Positions 11,298-19,907 are shown, counted from the stretch's first letter. The stretch: DNA of 64,000 nt from Haloechinothrix halophila YIM 93223 (GCF_000504245.1 NZ_KI632509.1:5235502-5299501); one strand, 5' to 3'. Program-made: numbers and translations. The notes: generated by a model not told the origin, from the letters alone.

Positions 11298-12446
11298 CTA
11301 GAAGGCGTTGATGCCGGTCAGCGAGCGGCCGATGAGCAGTTTCTGGATCTGGGTGGTGCCCTCGTAGAGGGTGAGCACGCGGGCGTCGCGCAGGAACTTG
11401 CTGACCGGGTACTCGTCGATGTAGCCGTACCCACCGAACACCTGGATGGCGAGGTTGGACGCCTTCACGGCGGCCTCGCTGGCGTAGAGCTTGGCCATCG
11501 ACGCCTCGGTCTTGAACGTTAAGCCGCGCTCGATGTAGTCGGCGACCCGCCAGACCAGTAGTCGTGCGGCGTCGGTCTCGACCGCCATGTCGGCGAGCAT
11601 CTCCTGCACCAGTTGGAAACTCGCGATCGGCTTGCCGAACTGCTCGCGCTCCTTGGCGTACTTGACGCTGGCCTCCAGCGCAGCGCGGGCCAGCCCAACG
11701 CACCCTGCCGCGACCGCCATGCGGCCCTTGTCCAGCGCGAACATGGCGATGCTGAAGCCCTGGCCGCGCTCGCCAAGCCGTGCCGAATCCGGCACCCGCA
11801 CGCCGTCGAGGGTGAGCTCGGCGGTGGCCTGACCGCGCAGGCCGAGTTTGCCCTTGATCTCAGTACGGCTGAAGCCCTCGGCGTCGGTGGGAGCCAGGAA
11901 CGCCGTGACACCCTTCGGGCCGGGGCCATCGGTGCGCGCGAAGATCAGCGCGACGTCGGCCCAGGTGCCGTTGGTGATGAACATCTTCTGACCGGTGATG
12001 ATCCAGTCGTCACCATCCTGTTCGGCGCGGGTGGTGAGGTTGCCCGCGTCGGAGCCGGTACCGGGCTCGGTGAGCCCGAAGCAGGCGAGCGACTCGCCGG
12101 AGCAGAGCCTGGGTACCCAGTGTCGCTTTTGCTCCTCGGTGCCGTACTTCACGATCTGCTTCGTCACCAGACCGAGTGACACCGACACGATGCCCCGGAT
12201 GGCGGTGTCACCCCGGCCGAACTCCTCCATGATCAGACAGTAGCTGAGGTGGTCGCCGCCGGATCCGCCGTACTCCTCGGGCACGGTTAAGCCGAGAAAC
12301 CCCAGTTCAGCGAGCTGCTTGACGATGCCGATGTCGACCTGCTCGGCGCGGTCCCACTCGGCGACGTTGGGCACGACCTCGCGGTCGACGAAATCGCGCG
12401 CGAGCTGCTGGACCGCACGTTGCTCGTCGGTGAGGGACAGATCCAC
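11298..12446 (-). CDS. Acyl-CoA dehydrogenase (first gene of operon)
   Basis: 382-residue acyl-CoA dehydrogenase of the short/medium-chain type. It carries [43 protein letters not shown]-like helix, [23 protein letters not shown], and [15 protein letters not shown] with the catalytic Glu (EGT). The start is taken at the GTG reading VDLSLTDEQ, 4 nt after GGAGGT; the ATG 33 nt further upstream has no ribosome site and lies across the operator. As the first gene it sets the promoter of the operon, and the palindrome at 12460-12472 lies just upstream. It differs clearly from the second dehydrogenase, suggesting two steps or a heteromeric enzyme. Confidence 0.92.
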   Translation of the reverse strand: MDLSLTDEQRAVQQLARDFVDREVVPNVAEWDRAEQVDIGIVKQLAELGFLGLTVPEEYGGSGGDHLSYCLIMEEFGRGDTAIRGIVSVSLGLVTKQIVKYGTEEQKRHWVPRLCSGESLACFGLTEPGTGSDAGNLTTRAEQDGDDWIITGQKMFITNGTWADVALIFARTDGPGPKGVTAFLAPTDAEGFSRTEIKGKLGLRGQATAELTLDGVRVPDSARLGERGQGFSIAMFALDKGRMAVAAGCVGLARAALEASVKYAKEREQFGKPIASFQLVQEMLADMAVETDAARLLVWRVADYIERGLTFKTEASMAKLYASEAAVKASNLAIQVFGGYGYIDEYPVSKFLRDARVLTLYEGTTQIQKLLIGRSLTGINAF

Positions 12447-12459
12447 GACTACCTCCAAA

Positions 12460-12472
12460 CGAACACTGTTCG
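12460..12472. promoter_or_regulatory. Palindromic operator candidate for the TetR regulator
   Basis: CGAACACTGTTCG has perfect 6-bp arms around one base. The next base pair mismatches, but flanking AG/TT bases extend the symmetry partly. It sits 14 bp upstream of the first acyl-CoA dehydrogenase start, overlapping its leader, and faces the divergent TetR gene. Position and form fit a TetR-family operator. Confidence 0.6.
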
Positions 12473-12522
12473 CTAACATAGTGGCACGGGTCGCGGCCCA
12501 CGACAAGCGAGGGCTGGGTGAC

Positions 12523-12612
12523 GGACACGACGCCCTCGACGTAGGACACGGCGGCGCGAGTGCGACACACGACGTCGGGAACGCGGGACACAGCGTCCGG
12601 AACGCGGGACAC
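12523..12612. repeat. 21-bp-period array, family B (five units)
   Basis: Five copies of a GGACAC core begin at 12523, 12544, 12565, 12586 and 12607, exactly 21 bp apart. The third is degenerate (ACACAC). The last two complete units share the spacer GTC-GG-AACGCGG. The array fills the space between the operator of the acyl-CoA dehydrogenase operon and the TetR start. The same family in opposite orientation lies at 61214-61261. Confidence 0.8.
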
Positions 12613-12647
12613 GATGCATACGATGGGCACCGACCTTCGGAGGACGG

Positions 12648-13283
12648 ATGGGACGGCCAAAGACACCGCTGCTGAGCCTGGCTCGCATGGCGTCAGCCGC
12701 GCTCGACATCGTGGACACCGACGGCCTCGACGGGCTCTCGATGCGCAGGCTCGCCACCGTGCTCGGCGTGCAGGTCGCCTCGCTGTACAACCACGTCAGG
12801 AACAAGGACGAACTGCTGCACGAGATCGGCAACCAGATCATGTCGCAGGTCGACGTCACCGGGTTCCGCGACGGCGACTGGCGGGAGGGCATCGCGACCT
12901 GGGCGCGCTCCTACCGCGCCGCGCTGCGCGCACATCCGAACATGGTGCCGTTCCTCGCGACCGGTCCCGGCAGGCGCGAGACCGCGCTGCAACGCGCTAA
13001 CGCCGTGCATGGCGGGCTGGTCGCGTCGGGCTGGCCACCCCGGCAGGCCACACTGATCGGTGCGTCGACGAAGTACCTGGTTGTCGGCGCGGCGATGACG
13101 TCGTTCGGCAGGGGCTTCGACGACGACGTCCAGGTCTACGTCGACCGCTACCCCCACCTCGGTCAGGCGCACAAACTCCGCGCGCACGCCGATGAGATCG
13201 ACGACGAGGCGTTCGAGCTCGCGCTGCTGTCCTTCCTCGACGGCCTGGAACGCCGGTTCACCGAGCTGCGCGAGGCGCGCTGA
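12648..13283 (+). CDS. TetR-family regulator
   Basis: 211 residues. The N-terminal helix-turn-helix is LSMRRLATVLGVQVASLYNH (about 29-48); the C-terminal half (70-205) resembles the TetR class C-terminal ligand domain, with AHPNMVPFLATGPGRRETAL and a helical dimer region. The ATG follows GGAGGA. It is divergent from the acyl-CoA dehydrogenase operon, with a palindrome at that operon's start, so it most likely represses fatty-acyl or related catabolism and is released by an acyl ligand (inference). Its stop codon lies inside the left arm of a 19-bp-arm hairpin that ends both convergent units. Confidence 0.88.
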   Translation: MGRPKTPLLSLARMASAALDIVDTDGLDGLSMRRLATVLGVQVASLYNHVRNKDELLHEIGNQIMSQVDVTGFRDGDWREGIATWARSYRAALRAHPNMVPFLATGPGRRETALQRANAVHGGLVASGWPPRQATLIGASTKYLVVGAAMTSFGRGFDDDVQVYVDRYPHLGQAHKLRAHADEIDDEAFELALLSFLDGLERRFTELREAR

Positions 13284-13323
13284 ATGACGCTTTCGCCGCA
13301 CTAAGCGGGGAAAGCGTCATTCA
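13281..13323. terminator. Bidirectional hairpin between TetR and lipase genes
   Basis: Inverted repeat with 19-bp arms, TGAATGACGCTTTCGCCGC against the complement of GCGGGGAAAGCGTCATTCA, one mismatch, 5-nt loop ACTAA. It starts at the TetR stop codon and ends 7 bp before the lipase stop. Hairpins with a TGAATGACGCTTT arm recur in related actinobacteria as far as I recall, so it may be a dispersed element as well. Confidence 0.75.
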
Positions 13324-13330
13324 CTTCAGG

Positions 13331-14542
13331 TCAGCACGTGCTCTGTGCTGGCTCGCCCGCCATTCTGGCGTCAAGGAAGGCAAGGACGTCGGCGTTGCCG
13401 TGGTAGACGGCGTCGATGTGGCCCATGTCCAGCGTCTGCCACGTCAGCGGCACGCCCGCGGCGCAGTAGTCGTCACGCAGCGCCTTCGCCTGTCCGAACT
13501 GGACGAGTTCGTCCCGCGTGGCGTGATACTGCAGCATCGGCACGGCAGGTGGGTTCGTGCCGAGGGTGTTGTCCTCGTAGCGGGCGACCCATTCCGGCTG
13601 CAGCAACGGGCTGGTGTGGGTGTAGTCCTGGATGCTCTTTCCCGCGTAGTCGATGAGCAGCCGCAACGTGCAGACGGTCGCCATTTCCGCGAACGCCTGC
13701 TTGCCCGCGTCGTTGAGGTACGACTCAAGCTTCAGCTCGGGGTAGGCGTTGTCGAACCCGATCAGCGCGTACGCCATCACGCCGAAGCCCTGCTTGCCGT
13801 CGAGATGCAGCGCGAGCTGCACCGGATCGGCGGGGATACCGCCCGCCGCGATGCCGACCAGGTTCAGCCCCGGCGCGTAGTCCGGCTGCAGCTCCCCCGC
13901 CCAGGCCGCGGCCCCGCCGCCCTGCGAGTAGCCGCGGAAGGCAACCTTCGCGTCAGCGGACAAACCGGCGTCGGTGAGCCGTTGCGCGGCCCGCACAACG
14001 TCGATCATGGCGGCACCCATCGACCTGCCGGTGACGTAGGTGGTGGCAGGCTCGGGCCGGTAACCCTCGTAGTCCGGTACGGCGACGGCGTAGCCATCGC
14101 GCAACAGGTCGTTGAGCCCGGACTGTTCGTAGAACGCGCCCGAACTAATCATCGTGGACGGCGCGCACCGGAACGCAGGACCCTGCGTGCCGGGCCCGAA
14201 GGCGACGACCGGCGCGGTGGCGGGGTCGACGCCCTCGGGGACGAGCACGGTGCCGGTCATGGCGGTTCGTTCTCCGAGCGCGTCGGTGGACAGGTACATC
14301 ACCTGCCACGCATCGGCCTGCGCACTCGGCCAACCGACTTCGGACGCCCGCGACCGGATGACGTCGCCCGGCTTGCCGTCGGGCAGCGGAGACGGCGGCA
14401 GGTAGAAGTCGTCCTGCGCCGCGGCGTACTGCGGTCGCGCCGGGGTCGCCGCCACCGGAGTCGCGACGGCAGCACTCGCGCACAGCAGCGCCACGAGTAC
14501 AGCGGCAGCCGCGCGGGCTGGGTGTCGCAATGTTATGGGCAC
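13331..14542 (-). CDS. Secreted triacylglycerol lipase (LIP family)
   Basis: 403 residues with an N-terminal signal peptide (hydrophobic 10-30, Ala-x-Ala before TPARPQ). The catalytic Ser is in FRGYSQGGGAA (about 202-212); a late Asp (ATRDELV) and His (MGHIDAVYH) complete the triad. The segment YAVAVPDYEGYRPEPATTYVTGRSMG matches secreted lipases of the actinobacterial LIP/PF03583 type. It would hydrolyse extracellular lipid esters. The GTG start follows GGAGGT at 6-nt spacing. It stands alone, convergent with the TetR gene and separated from the surface-protein gene by 400 bp. Assignment to a secreted lipase is firm; the natural ester is unknown. Confidence 0.9.
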   Translation of the reverse strand: MPITLRHPARAAAAVLVALLCASAAVATPVAATPARPQYAAAQDDFYLPPSPLPDGKPGDVIRSRASEVGWPSAQADAWQVMYLSTDALGERTAMTGTVLVPEGVDPATAPVVAFGPGTQGPAFRCAPSTMISSGAFYEQSGLNDLLRDGYAVAVPDYEGYRPEPATTYVTGRSMGAAMIDVVRAAQRLTDAGLSADAKVAFRGYSQGGGAAAWAGELQPDYAPGLNLVGIAAGGIPADPVQLALHLDGKQGFGVMAYALIGFDNAYPELKLESYLNDAGKQAFAEMATVCTLRLLIDYAGKSIQDYTHTSPLLQPEWVARYEDNTLGTNPPAVPMLQYHATRDELVQFGQAKALRDDYCAAGVPLTWQTLDMGHIDAVYHGNADVLAFLDARMAGEPAQSTC

Positions 14543-14803
14543 CGCTCAACCTCCGAAATAATGGAATTACCGCATCAGATTGCGACTCTCGCAGAATGGC
14601 AACGACACGGCGAGAGTCAATTCCGTGTGATGCCATTCTTTGTCACGACCGGATATATGTGCCGCCATAGCGCATAACGAGGAAACACGGTGACACCGCG
14701 AAATCTGCGGCCCGGCAAGTTGGGGATCGGTCGTGGGCGCTTTCCGTGGAACACGTCGTTGTGAGCGTGGGAGACGGCGTCTCGACGGCGGAAGTCACCG
14801 ACG
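14543..14803. other. Non-coding stretch upstream of the lipase
   Basis: AT-richer leader of the lipase gene. A 9-bp inverted repeat (GACTCTCGC at 14584, GCGAGAGTC at 14610, 17-nt loop) is the only clear structure and could act as a regulatory hairpin in the leader. No credible ORF was seen. Confidence 0.4.
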
Positions 14804-14886
14804 TTGATCAAGTCCCCGCGTGATGTTGCGCGAGTATGTCCGGATTTTCCGGTTCGCCGAACAACACCACGCGGGGACCTGATCAA
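14804..14886. repeat. 25-bp-arm inverted repeat, terminator or mini-element
   Basis: Arms 14804-14828 and 14862-14886 match at 23 of 25 positions (TTGATCAAGTCCCCGCGTG start of the left arm). The 33-nt loop holds a nested CCGG-ATTTT-CCGG hairpin. It starts 55 bp beyond the stop of the DUF6801-type gene, so it may end that transcript, but the long, TTGATCA-ended arms also look like a small non-autonomous element. Confidence 0.55.
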
Positions 14887-14941
14887 CACGTGCGTCGGTC
14901 ACCGCGACCGGATCACCGATCTCGCTCACCGGCCGCGAGCG

Positions 14942-16201
14942 TTAGACGTCCGCGCGACGCCTGCGCAGTAGCACCAGCAGGGCGCCGGTCGCGATCAGGC
15001 CGAGCCCGACACCGACTGGAGCGAGCACCGAGACACCGGTAAGCGCCAGACTGTCACTCGCGGCCGGGGTAACACCACCGACGCTGGTGCCGCCGGTGTC
15101 ACCCGCACTGGTGCCACCGGTGGCTACGCCGCCCGCACTGGTGCCACCGGACGCCGATCCGCCCGCGCTCGCACCTCCGGTGTCCTCGCCACCCGCAGCG
15201 GCACCATCCGCGTCACCATCCGCGTCACCATCCGCGTCACCATCCGCGTCACCCCCGGTGTCTCCACCGGTCTCCGTCCCGCCTGCGGCCTCACCGCCTG
15301 CGGCTTCACCACCGGTTGCCGCTCCTCCGTCGGCTTCGCCGCCAGCAGCCGCACCGCCATCGGCCGCACCGCCATCAGCGTCGCCACCGTCAGCCGCACC
15401 GCCATCAGCGTCACCGCCATCGGCCGCACCGCCGTCAGCGTCACCGCCATCGGCCGCACCACCGTCAGCGTCACCGCCATCGGCCGCACCACCGTCAGCC
15501 GTGCCACCCTCGGCGTCGCCACCCTCGGCGTCGCCGCCATCGGCGTCGCCGCCGTCAGCACCGCCTGCTGCCGCACCGCCGCTCGGCAGGATCTCGAAGT
15601 CGGCCAATGTGGCGTCCTGCCCCGCGTCCAGCGTGCATTGCGAGTCGAACGTGCCGAGGCCGGTCTCCGAGCCGTCCGCCGTCCTCGGTGTGAGCGTCAG
15701 CAGCAGGTCGCCGACCGTGATCGTCGCCCACCCGGCCTCGGTGAACGTCAACGACGGCGCACTGCCGGACGCGTTCACGTCGAAAGCACCGCTCGCGGGA
15801 ACGTCGGTCTTCTCGACGTCGACCGGCACCTGGACATCGAGTGTCGCCTCCGGCGCGGCAACGGTGGCATCCGCCAGCCCGCTGCCCTCGATCGTCTTCG
15901 CTCCGACGAGGCTCAACCCCTCCGTCGCCGTCTCGGGCACCGTGGCCACCGACTCGACGGCGAACTCCGGCGTCGGCTCACCGACGACGGCGGAGCCGGG
16001 CACGTCGGCGTTGATCTCGACCTGCATCGACTGTTCCCCGATGAGCGGGAACGGGCAGGTGTAGCTCAGCGTCAGCGAGGCGGGCTCGGCGACGCCGGTA
16101 CCCGTTCCGACCGCCAGCGTCGCACCTACCAAACCGGCAGCCGAGGCCGCGGTGATTCCCACGGCCCATTTCTTCGATCGACTACGAAAGTGTGTATTCA
16201 C
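14942..16201 (-). CDS. DUF6801-type surface protein with LAXTG sorting signal
   Basis: 419 residues. Signal peptide to about residue 38 ([21 protein letters not shown] core). A DUF6801-like beta domain follows (about 40-210) with the marker [11 protein letters not shown] and a second Cys in GTFDSQC. Next comes about 160 residues of Gly/Ala/Asp repeats ([12 protein letters not shown] units). The C-terminus is LALTG, a hydrophobic helix and RRRRADV. LALTG fits the LAXTG motif of class E sortases, so the protein is probably anchored to the cell wall with the domain held out on a flexible stalk. The GTG start follows GGAGAC. A second protein with the same N-terminal domain lies at 49808. Binding partner unknown; the domain name is from memory. 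Confidence 0.85.
   Translation of the reverse strand: MNTHFRSRSKKWAVGITAASAAGLVGATLAVGTGTGVAEPASLTLSYTCPFPLIGEQSMQVEINADVPGSAVVGEPTPEFAVESVATVPETATEGLSLVGAKTIEGSGLADATVAAPEATLDVQVPVDVEKTDVPASGAFDVNASGSAPSLTFTEAGWATITVGDLLLTLTPRTADGSETGLGTFDSQCTLDAGQDATLADFEILPSGGAAAGGADGGDADGGDAEGGDAEGGTADGGAADGGDADGGAADGGDADGGAADGGDADGGAADGGDADGGAADGGAAAGGEADGGAATGGEAAGGEAAGGTETGGDTGGDADGDADGDADGDADGAAAGGEDTGGASAGGSASGGTSAGGVATGGTSAGDTGGTSVGGVTPAASDSLALTGVSVLAPVGVGLGLIATGALLVLLRRRRADV
15202..15570. repeat. Coding minisatellite in the surface-protein stalk
   Basis: Four tandem copies of the 12-bp unit CACCATCCGCGT at 15202-15250, then about 230 bp of imperfect 9/12/24-bp Gly/Ala/Asp-codon repeats at 15337-15570. 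Copy number is likely to vary between strains, changing stalk length. Confidence 0.75.
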
Positions 16202-16663
16202 GTCGTCTCCGCGCAGACAATGCAGAATGGAGCGGCACCGCGTCCCGGTACCGCTGTTCGGACACATAGAAACCCCGACTCGCGGGAAACCTAGCCCCGC
16301 GTATGATCCCGGACAATGCCTCCGAGTAACGGGTACACACTCTTGTCAGCAGAATGCGAAACCGCGCCTCTTCATACGCACGAGACAACAACACGGCTTA
16401 TGCACGTGCAGAAACCCAGAGTGCTCATTACACTACAACAAGTAGCTGGTCAGTGACCGACCGCGCTGTCGGTTTGTTGGCATCTCATGACCCCCGCCGA
16501 ACCGGACTGTGAGATCGGCGCAAATTTTTGGCAATCTTCGCACTTTGCCGAGGTGTCCGCGGCGAGTAATTGATTACCCGGCACACCGTCCCTATCGTCG
16601 TCCGAGCAAGCTCGTGCTCACTGGCGCCGACCGCAGGGCGCTCTTGTCACAGGGGTGACAGCC
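16202..16663. other. Divergent intergenic region, surface protein / PucR copy 2
   Basis: About 460 bp between divergent genes, markedly AT-richer than the coding DNA (for example CTCATTACACTACAACAAG). It should hold promoters for both genes. I see no strong palindrome, no RNA gene and no believable ORF. Confidence 0.5.
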
Positions 16664-17983
16664 ATGACCACCAGATTCAACCAGCAGGCGGTAGTGCGAC
16701 CTGCTGCCACGATCCCGGCCGCACGCAACGCACAGTGGCAGGCCGCCGCGAGCGCGAACGGAGTCCGAACAGGGGTGGCCAAGGAAAGCGCGTCCAGTCA
16801 GGACATCCTGTCGTCCATTCCGGCGTCGCAGATCAGGGCGATTCTGCGGCCGGTGGCTGGTCGCATGATCAAGGAGATCATCCAGGAGATCCGTGAGGGC
16901 GTGCCCGCCTACGCCCAGCCGCTTGAGGGCAACTTCGGCAAGGTCCTCGTCACCAGCGTCGAGAAGGCGGTGCTGCAGGTCGCCGAGGGCATCGGCAAGA
17001 CAACCGTCGACACGTCAGCATGGGCGGATTGGTTCCGGCACGTCGGCAGGCTGGAGTTCCTGGAAGGCCGCTCGATGGACGCGATGCAGACCGCGGTCCG
17101 CATCGGCACGCGCGTCGGCTGGCGCCACATCCGAGCGGCGGGCGTCGCGGTCGGCACGCCGACGAACACGCTGTTCACGTTCGCCGACGCGCTGTTCCAG
17201 TACTCCGACGAGCTCTCAAGCGTGGCCATCGCCGGATACACCGAGGCACAGTCACGGGCCAACGGCACCATGGAGCGCCGCCGCCAGCAACTCCTCAAGC
17301 TGCTCCTCTCGCCGGAGCCGACGTCGGCGCAGTCGCTCGCCGACCTGGTGGACGCTACCGACTGGACGCTGCCGGAGCGCGTCGCCGTCGTCGCGCTCGA
17401 GTACCGCGAAGACCAGCACCAACTCCCCGCATCCACGCTGGGCAACGACGTCCTCGTTGACTTCGAGAGTGCCGAGCCGTGCCTGGTCGTGTCCGATCCG
17501 CAGCGCCAGCTCGCCGGGTTCGAGCTGGAACTGTACGGCCGAAAGGCCGCCGTTGGCCCGATGGTGCCGCCCGCCGACGCGCACCGCTCGCTCGCGGTGG
17601 CGCGCCGTGCACTCGCTCTCGCGCAACGCGGGGTGTTGCCCGCCGATGACGTCATCGACTGCTCGCAGCACCTGACGACGCTGGCGTTGTGCGCGGACGA
17701 GTTCCTGCTCGCCCAGCTCACCACCCGCGCACTCGAACCATTCGAGGGGTTGACGACGAAACAGCGCACCCGGCTGTTCGAGACGCTGCTGGCCTGGCTC
17801 GGCACGCGAGGCGGCATCAACGAGATCGCCGCGCGGCTCGGCGTCCACCCGCAGACCGTGCGATACCGGATGAACCAGGTCAACGACATCCTCGGCGATC
17901 GGCTCAACGACTCGGACGAACGTCTCAAGCTGGAGATCGCGCTGCGCGCGACGCACCTCATCCACGACGGCACCCGCCGCTAG
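16664..17983 (+). CDS. PucR-family transcriptional regulator (copy 2)
   Basis: About 439 residues from the ATG that has AGGGG 8 nt upstream (a GTG 9 nt earlier overlaps that site). The N-terminal sensor half has EGVPAYAQPLEGNFGKV and GRSMDAMQTAVRIGTRVGWRH; the linker TMERRRQQLLKLLL leads to the central domain; the C-terminal HTH is VHPQTVRYRMNQV. Only 18 bp separate it from the DrrA-type ATPase gene. A perfect GGCGGC-CAAC-GCCGCC hairpin occupies that gap, exactly where a ribosome site should be, which may couple or attenuate exporter translation. It probably controls this exporter. The truncated copy 6 at 56403 is its closest relative here. Confidence 0.88.
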   Translation: MTTRFNQQAVVRPAATIPAARNAQWQAAASANGVRTGVAKESASSQDILSSIPASQIRAILRPVAGRMIKEIIQEIREGVPAYAQPLEGNFGKVLVTSVEKAVLQVAEGIGKTTVDTSAWADWFRHVGRLEFLEGRSMDAMQTAVRIGTRVGWRHIRAAGVAVGTPTNTLFTFADALFQYSDELSSVAIAGYTEAQSRANGTMERRRQQLLKLLLSPEPTSAQSLADLVDATDWTLPERVAVVALEYREDQHQLPASTLGNDVLVDFESAEPCLVVSDPQRQLAGFELELYGRKAAVGPMVPPADAHRSLAVARRALALAQRGVLPADDVIDCSQHLTTLALCADEFLLAQLTTRALEPFEGLTTKQRTRLFETLLAWLGTRGGINEIAARLGVHPQTVRYRMNQVNDILGDRLNDSDERLKLEIALRATHLIHDGTRR

Positions 17984-18001
17984 GCGGCCAACGCCGCCGG
18001 C

Positions 18002-18931
18002 ATGCGAGCAGCACAGATCGAGGTCACCAGCCTCGGCAAGCGGTACGGCCAGGTCACCGCGCTCGACGACGTATCGCTGCGGGTGGGACCGGGCAGCGTA
18101 CTCGGGGTGCTCGGGCACAACGGCGCGGGTAAAACAACGCTGATCGACATCCTCACCACCCGTATCAGGCCGACGTCCGGCACGGCGACGGTGTGCGGCT
18201 GGGACGTGGTCCGGTTCGGCGAGCACGTCCGCAGGCAGATCGGCGTGACCAGCCAGTTCGCCGCCGTGGACGAGTCGATGACCGGCAGGCGGAATCTGCT
18301 GCTGTTCGCACGGCTGCTCGGCGCGAAACGGCGGCAGGCGAAGGCGCGGGCGGACGAGCTGCTCGCGACGTTCGGGCTCACCGAGGCCGCCAACCGCAAG
18401 GTGGCCACCTACTCGGGCGGGATGCGGCGCAGGCTCGATCTCGCGGTGAGTTTGCTCGGCAAGCCGAAGGTGTTGTTCCTCGACGAGCCGACCACCGGGC
18501 TCGATCCGGTCAGCCGCACTGAACTGTGGCGCTCGGTCGCTGGCCTGGCCGCAGCGGGCACCACTGTCGTGCTGACCACGCAGTATCTGGAGGAAGCCGA
18601 CACCCTCGCAGACGAGGTCATGGTGCTTGCCATGGGCTCGATCGTGGCGCAGGGCAGCCCTGCCGAGCTGAAAGCGGGCATCGGCAGCCGCACCGCGACG
18701 GTCACCGTCAGTCCTACCGACGCCGAACGCGCCAGGGACGCACTGCTACGCGCGGGCATGCGGGTGCGCTCCCATGACCACGCGCTCAGCGTCGCGCTCG
18801 CGGCGGCCACCGACGTCCCCGCGCTGGTCCGCGCGCTCGACCACGCCGGTATCGCGATCATCGACCTGACCATCACCGAACCGTCGCTGGACGACGTCTA
18901 CCTCGCGTTGCACGCGGGCGGTGGCGCGTGA
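18002..18931 (+). CDS. DrrA-type ABC transporter ATPase
   Basis: 309 residues. Walker A GHNGAGKTT (about 37-45), signature YSGGMRRRLDLA (about 137-148), Walker B VLFLDEPTTGLD and the switch His region LTTQYLEEAD. The C-terminal LVRAL...TITEPSLDDVYLAL block is typical of daunorubicin-resistance DrrA ATPases, which energise export of hydrophobic drugs or lipids with an ABC-2 permease. No ribosome site is visible; a hairpin lies in its place. The stop overlaps the permease start by 4 nt (GTGA). It follows PucR copy 2 directly. The cargo is unknown; lipid or polyketide export is plausible given the lipid genes nearby. Confidence 0.92.
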   Translation: MRAAQIEVTSLGKRYGQVTALDDVSLRVGPGSVLGVLGHNGAGKTTLIDILTTRIRPTSGTATVCGWDVVRFGEHVRRQIGVTSQFAAVDESMTGRRNLLLFARLLGAKRRQAKARADELLATFGLTEAANRKVATYSGGMRRRLDLAVSLLGKPKVLFLDEPTTGLDPVSRTELWRSVAGLAAAGTTVVLTTQYLEEADTLADEVMVLAMGSIVAQGSPAELKAGIGSRTATVTVSPTDAERARDALLRAGMRVRSHDHALSVALAAATDVPALVRALDHAGIAIIDLTITEPSLDDVYLALHAGGGA

Positions 18932-19806
18932 GCAGGCACGCCCTACGCACCCGGCACCAGGACGACGATGCGCCGACGCTGGTCATCGCCGTCGATCGAG
19001 GCTCACTGCGGCTGGCTCCCGACGACGACTCGTGGGGCGGCGCGGGCTTCCTCACGCAGCTGCGGGTGTTGTCGGGGCGGTCGCTGCGCACCGCGTTCAG
19101 CGACTATCGGCTGGTGTTCTTCGGGCTGCTGCAGCCGGTGGTGATCCTGCTGCTGTTCAGCCAGGTGTTCGCGGGCATCGGCGATATGCCGGGCGTGGTC
19201 GCGTACGACGGCTACATCAACTACCTGATGCCCGCGACGCTGGTGATGATCGCGATGACGACGGCGATGGGCTCCGGTGCCGCGCTGTTGTCGGAGATCT
19301 ACACCGGGTGGGTGGGCAGGCTGCGCACCATGCCGATCAACCTCGTCGCGGTGCTGGCCGCCCGCACGGTGTCGGACGCGGTGCGGCTGATCGTGCAGCT
19401 CGTCGTGGCGTCGGCGGCGGGGGTGTACGTACTCGGGTTCGAGCCAGGCGGCCTCGCGGGGCTTGCTGGGGCGATCGCGGTGGCCGTCGCGATCGGCTGG
19501 GGATTGTCGTGGCTGTTCATCGCGATCGCGACCTGGCAGAGCAAACCGGAGCTGATGCAGGCGGCATCGTTCGTGGTGATGTTCCCGTTGATGTTCTCCT
19601 CAAGCGCCTACGTGCCCCTTGAGGCGATGCCGACCTGGATCCGCGTGCTGTCCACCGTGAACCCGCTGACGTACGCCATCGACGCGACCCGCGCGCTCGC
19701 GGTGGGGATGCCGGTCGGGGGCGCACTGGTCGCGGCACTGGCTCTGGCGGGGGTGACCGCCGTTCTCGGCGGCACACTAGCCACCCGCGCGTTCCGGGCG
19801 GGCTGA
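18928..19806 (+). CDS. DrrB-type ABC-2 permease
   Basis: 292 residues with six membrane helices after a hydrophilic 50-residue N-terminus (RTRHQDDDAPTLVIAVDRG). The segment TQLRVLSGRSLRTAFSDYRL is the amphipathic lead-in seen in DrrB proteins, and STVNPLTYAIDATRAL is the usual C-terminal ABC-2 block. It forms the membrane channel for the overlapping ATPase. The array of four 21-bp repeats begins 18 bp after its stop codon, and the next gene is convergent. Family assignment is strong; the transported compound is not known. Confidence 0.9.
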   Translation: MSRHALRTRHQDDDAPTLVIAVDRGSLRLAPDDDSWGGAGFLTQLRVLSGRSLRTAFSDYRLVFFGLLQPVVILLLFSQVFAGIGDMPGVVAYDGYINYLMPATLVMIAMTTAMGSGAALLSEIYTGWVGRLRTMPINLVAVLAARTVSDAVRLIVQLVVASAAGVYVLGFEPGGLAGLAGAIAVAVAIGWGLSWLFIAIATWQSKPELMQAASFVVMFPLMFSSSAYVPLEAMPTWIRVLSTVNPLTYAIDATRALAVGMPVGGALVAALALAGVTAVLGGTLATRAFRAG

Positions 19807-19823
19807 CAGCGACCTGGCGAAGC

Positions 19824-19907
19824 GCGAGTCGCACCCTAATCACCGCGAGTCGCACCTTGTTCGGCGCGAGTCGCACCCTGTTCGGCGCGAGTCGCACCCT
19901 GTTCGGC
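19824..19907 (+). repeat. 21-bp-period array, family A (four units)
   Basis: Units GCGAGTCGCACC begin at 19824, 19845, 19866 and 19887, exactly 21 bp apart, with spacers CTAATCACC, TTGTTCGGC, CTGTTCGGC. The array starts 18 bp after the permease stop and reads outward from it. On the complementary strand the unit would read A-P-N-R-V-R-L per 21 bp. Confidence 0.9.

Noticed and set aside
14617-14889. 90-residue ORF between lipase and surface-protein genes
   Set aside because: It spans the large inverted repeat and has no ribosome site or coding bias.
15087-16064. 325-residue Pro/Ser-rich plus-strand ORF
   Set aside because: It mirrors the Gly/Asp repeat of the DUF6801-type protein; the minus-strand frame has the signal peptide, ribosome site and sorting signal.
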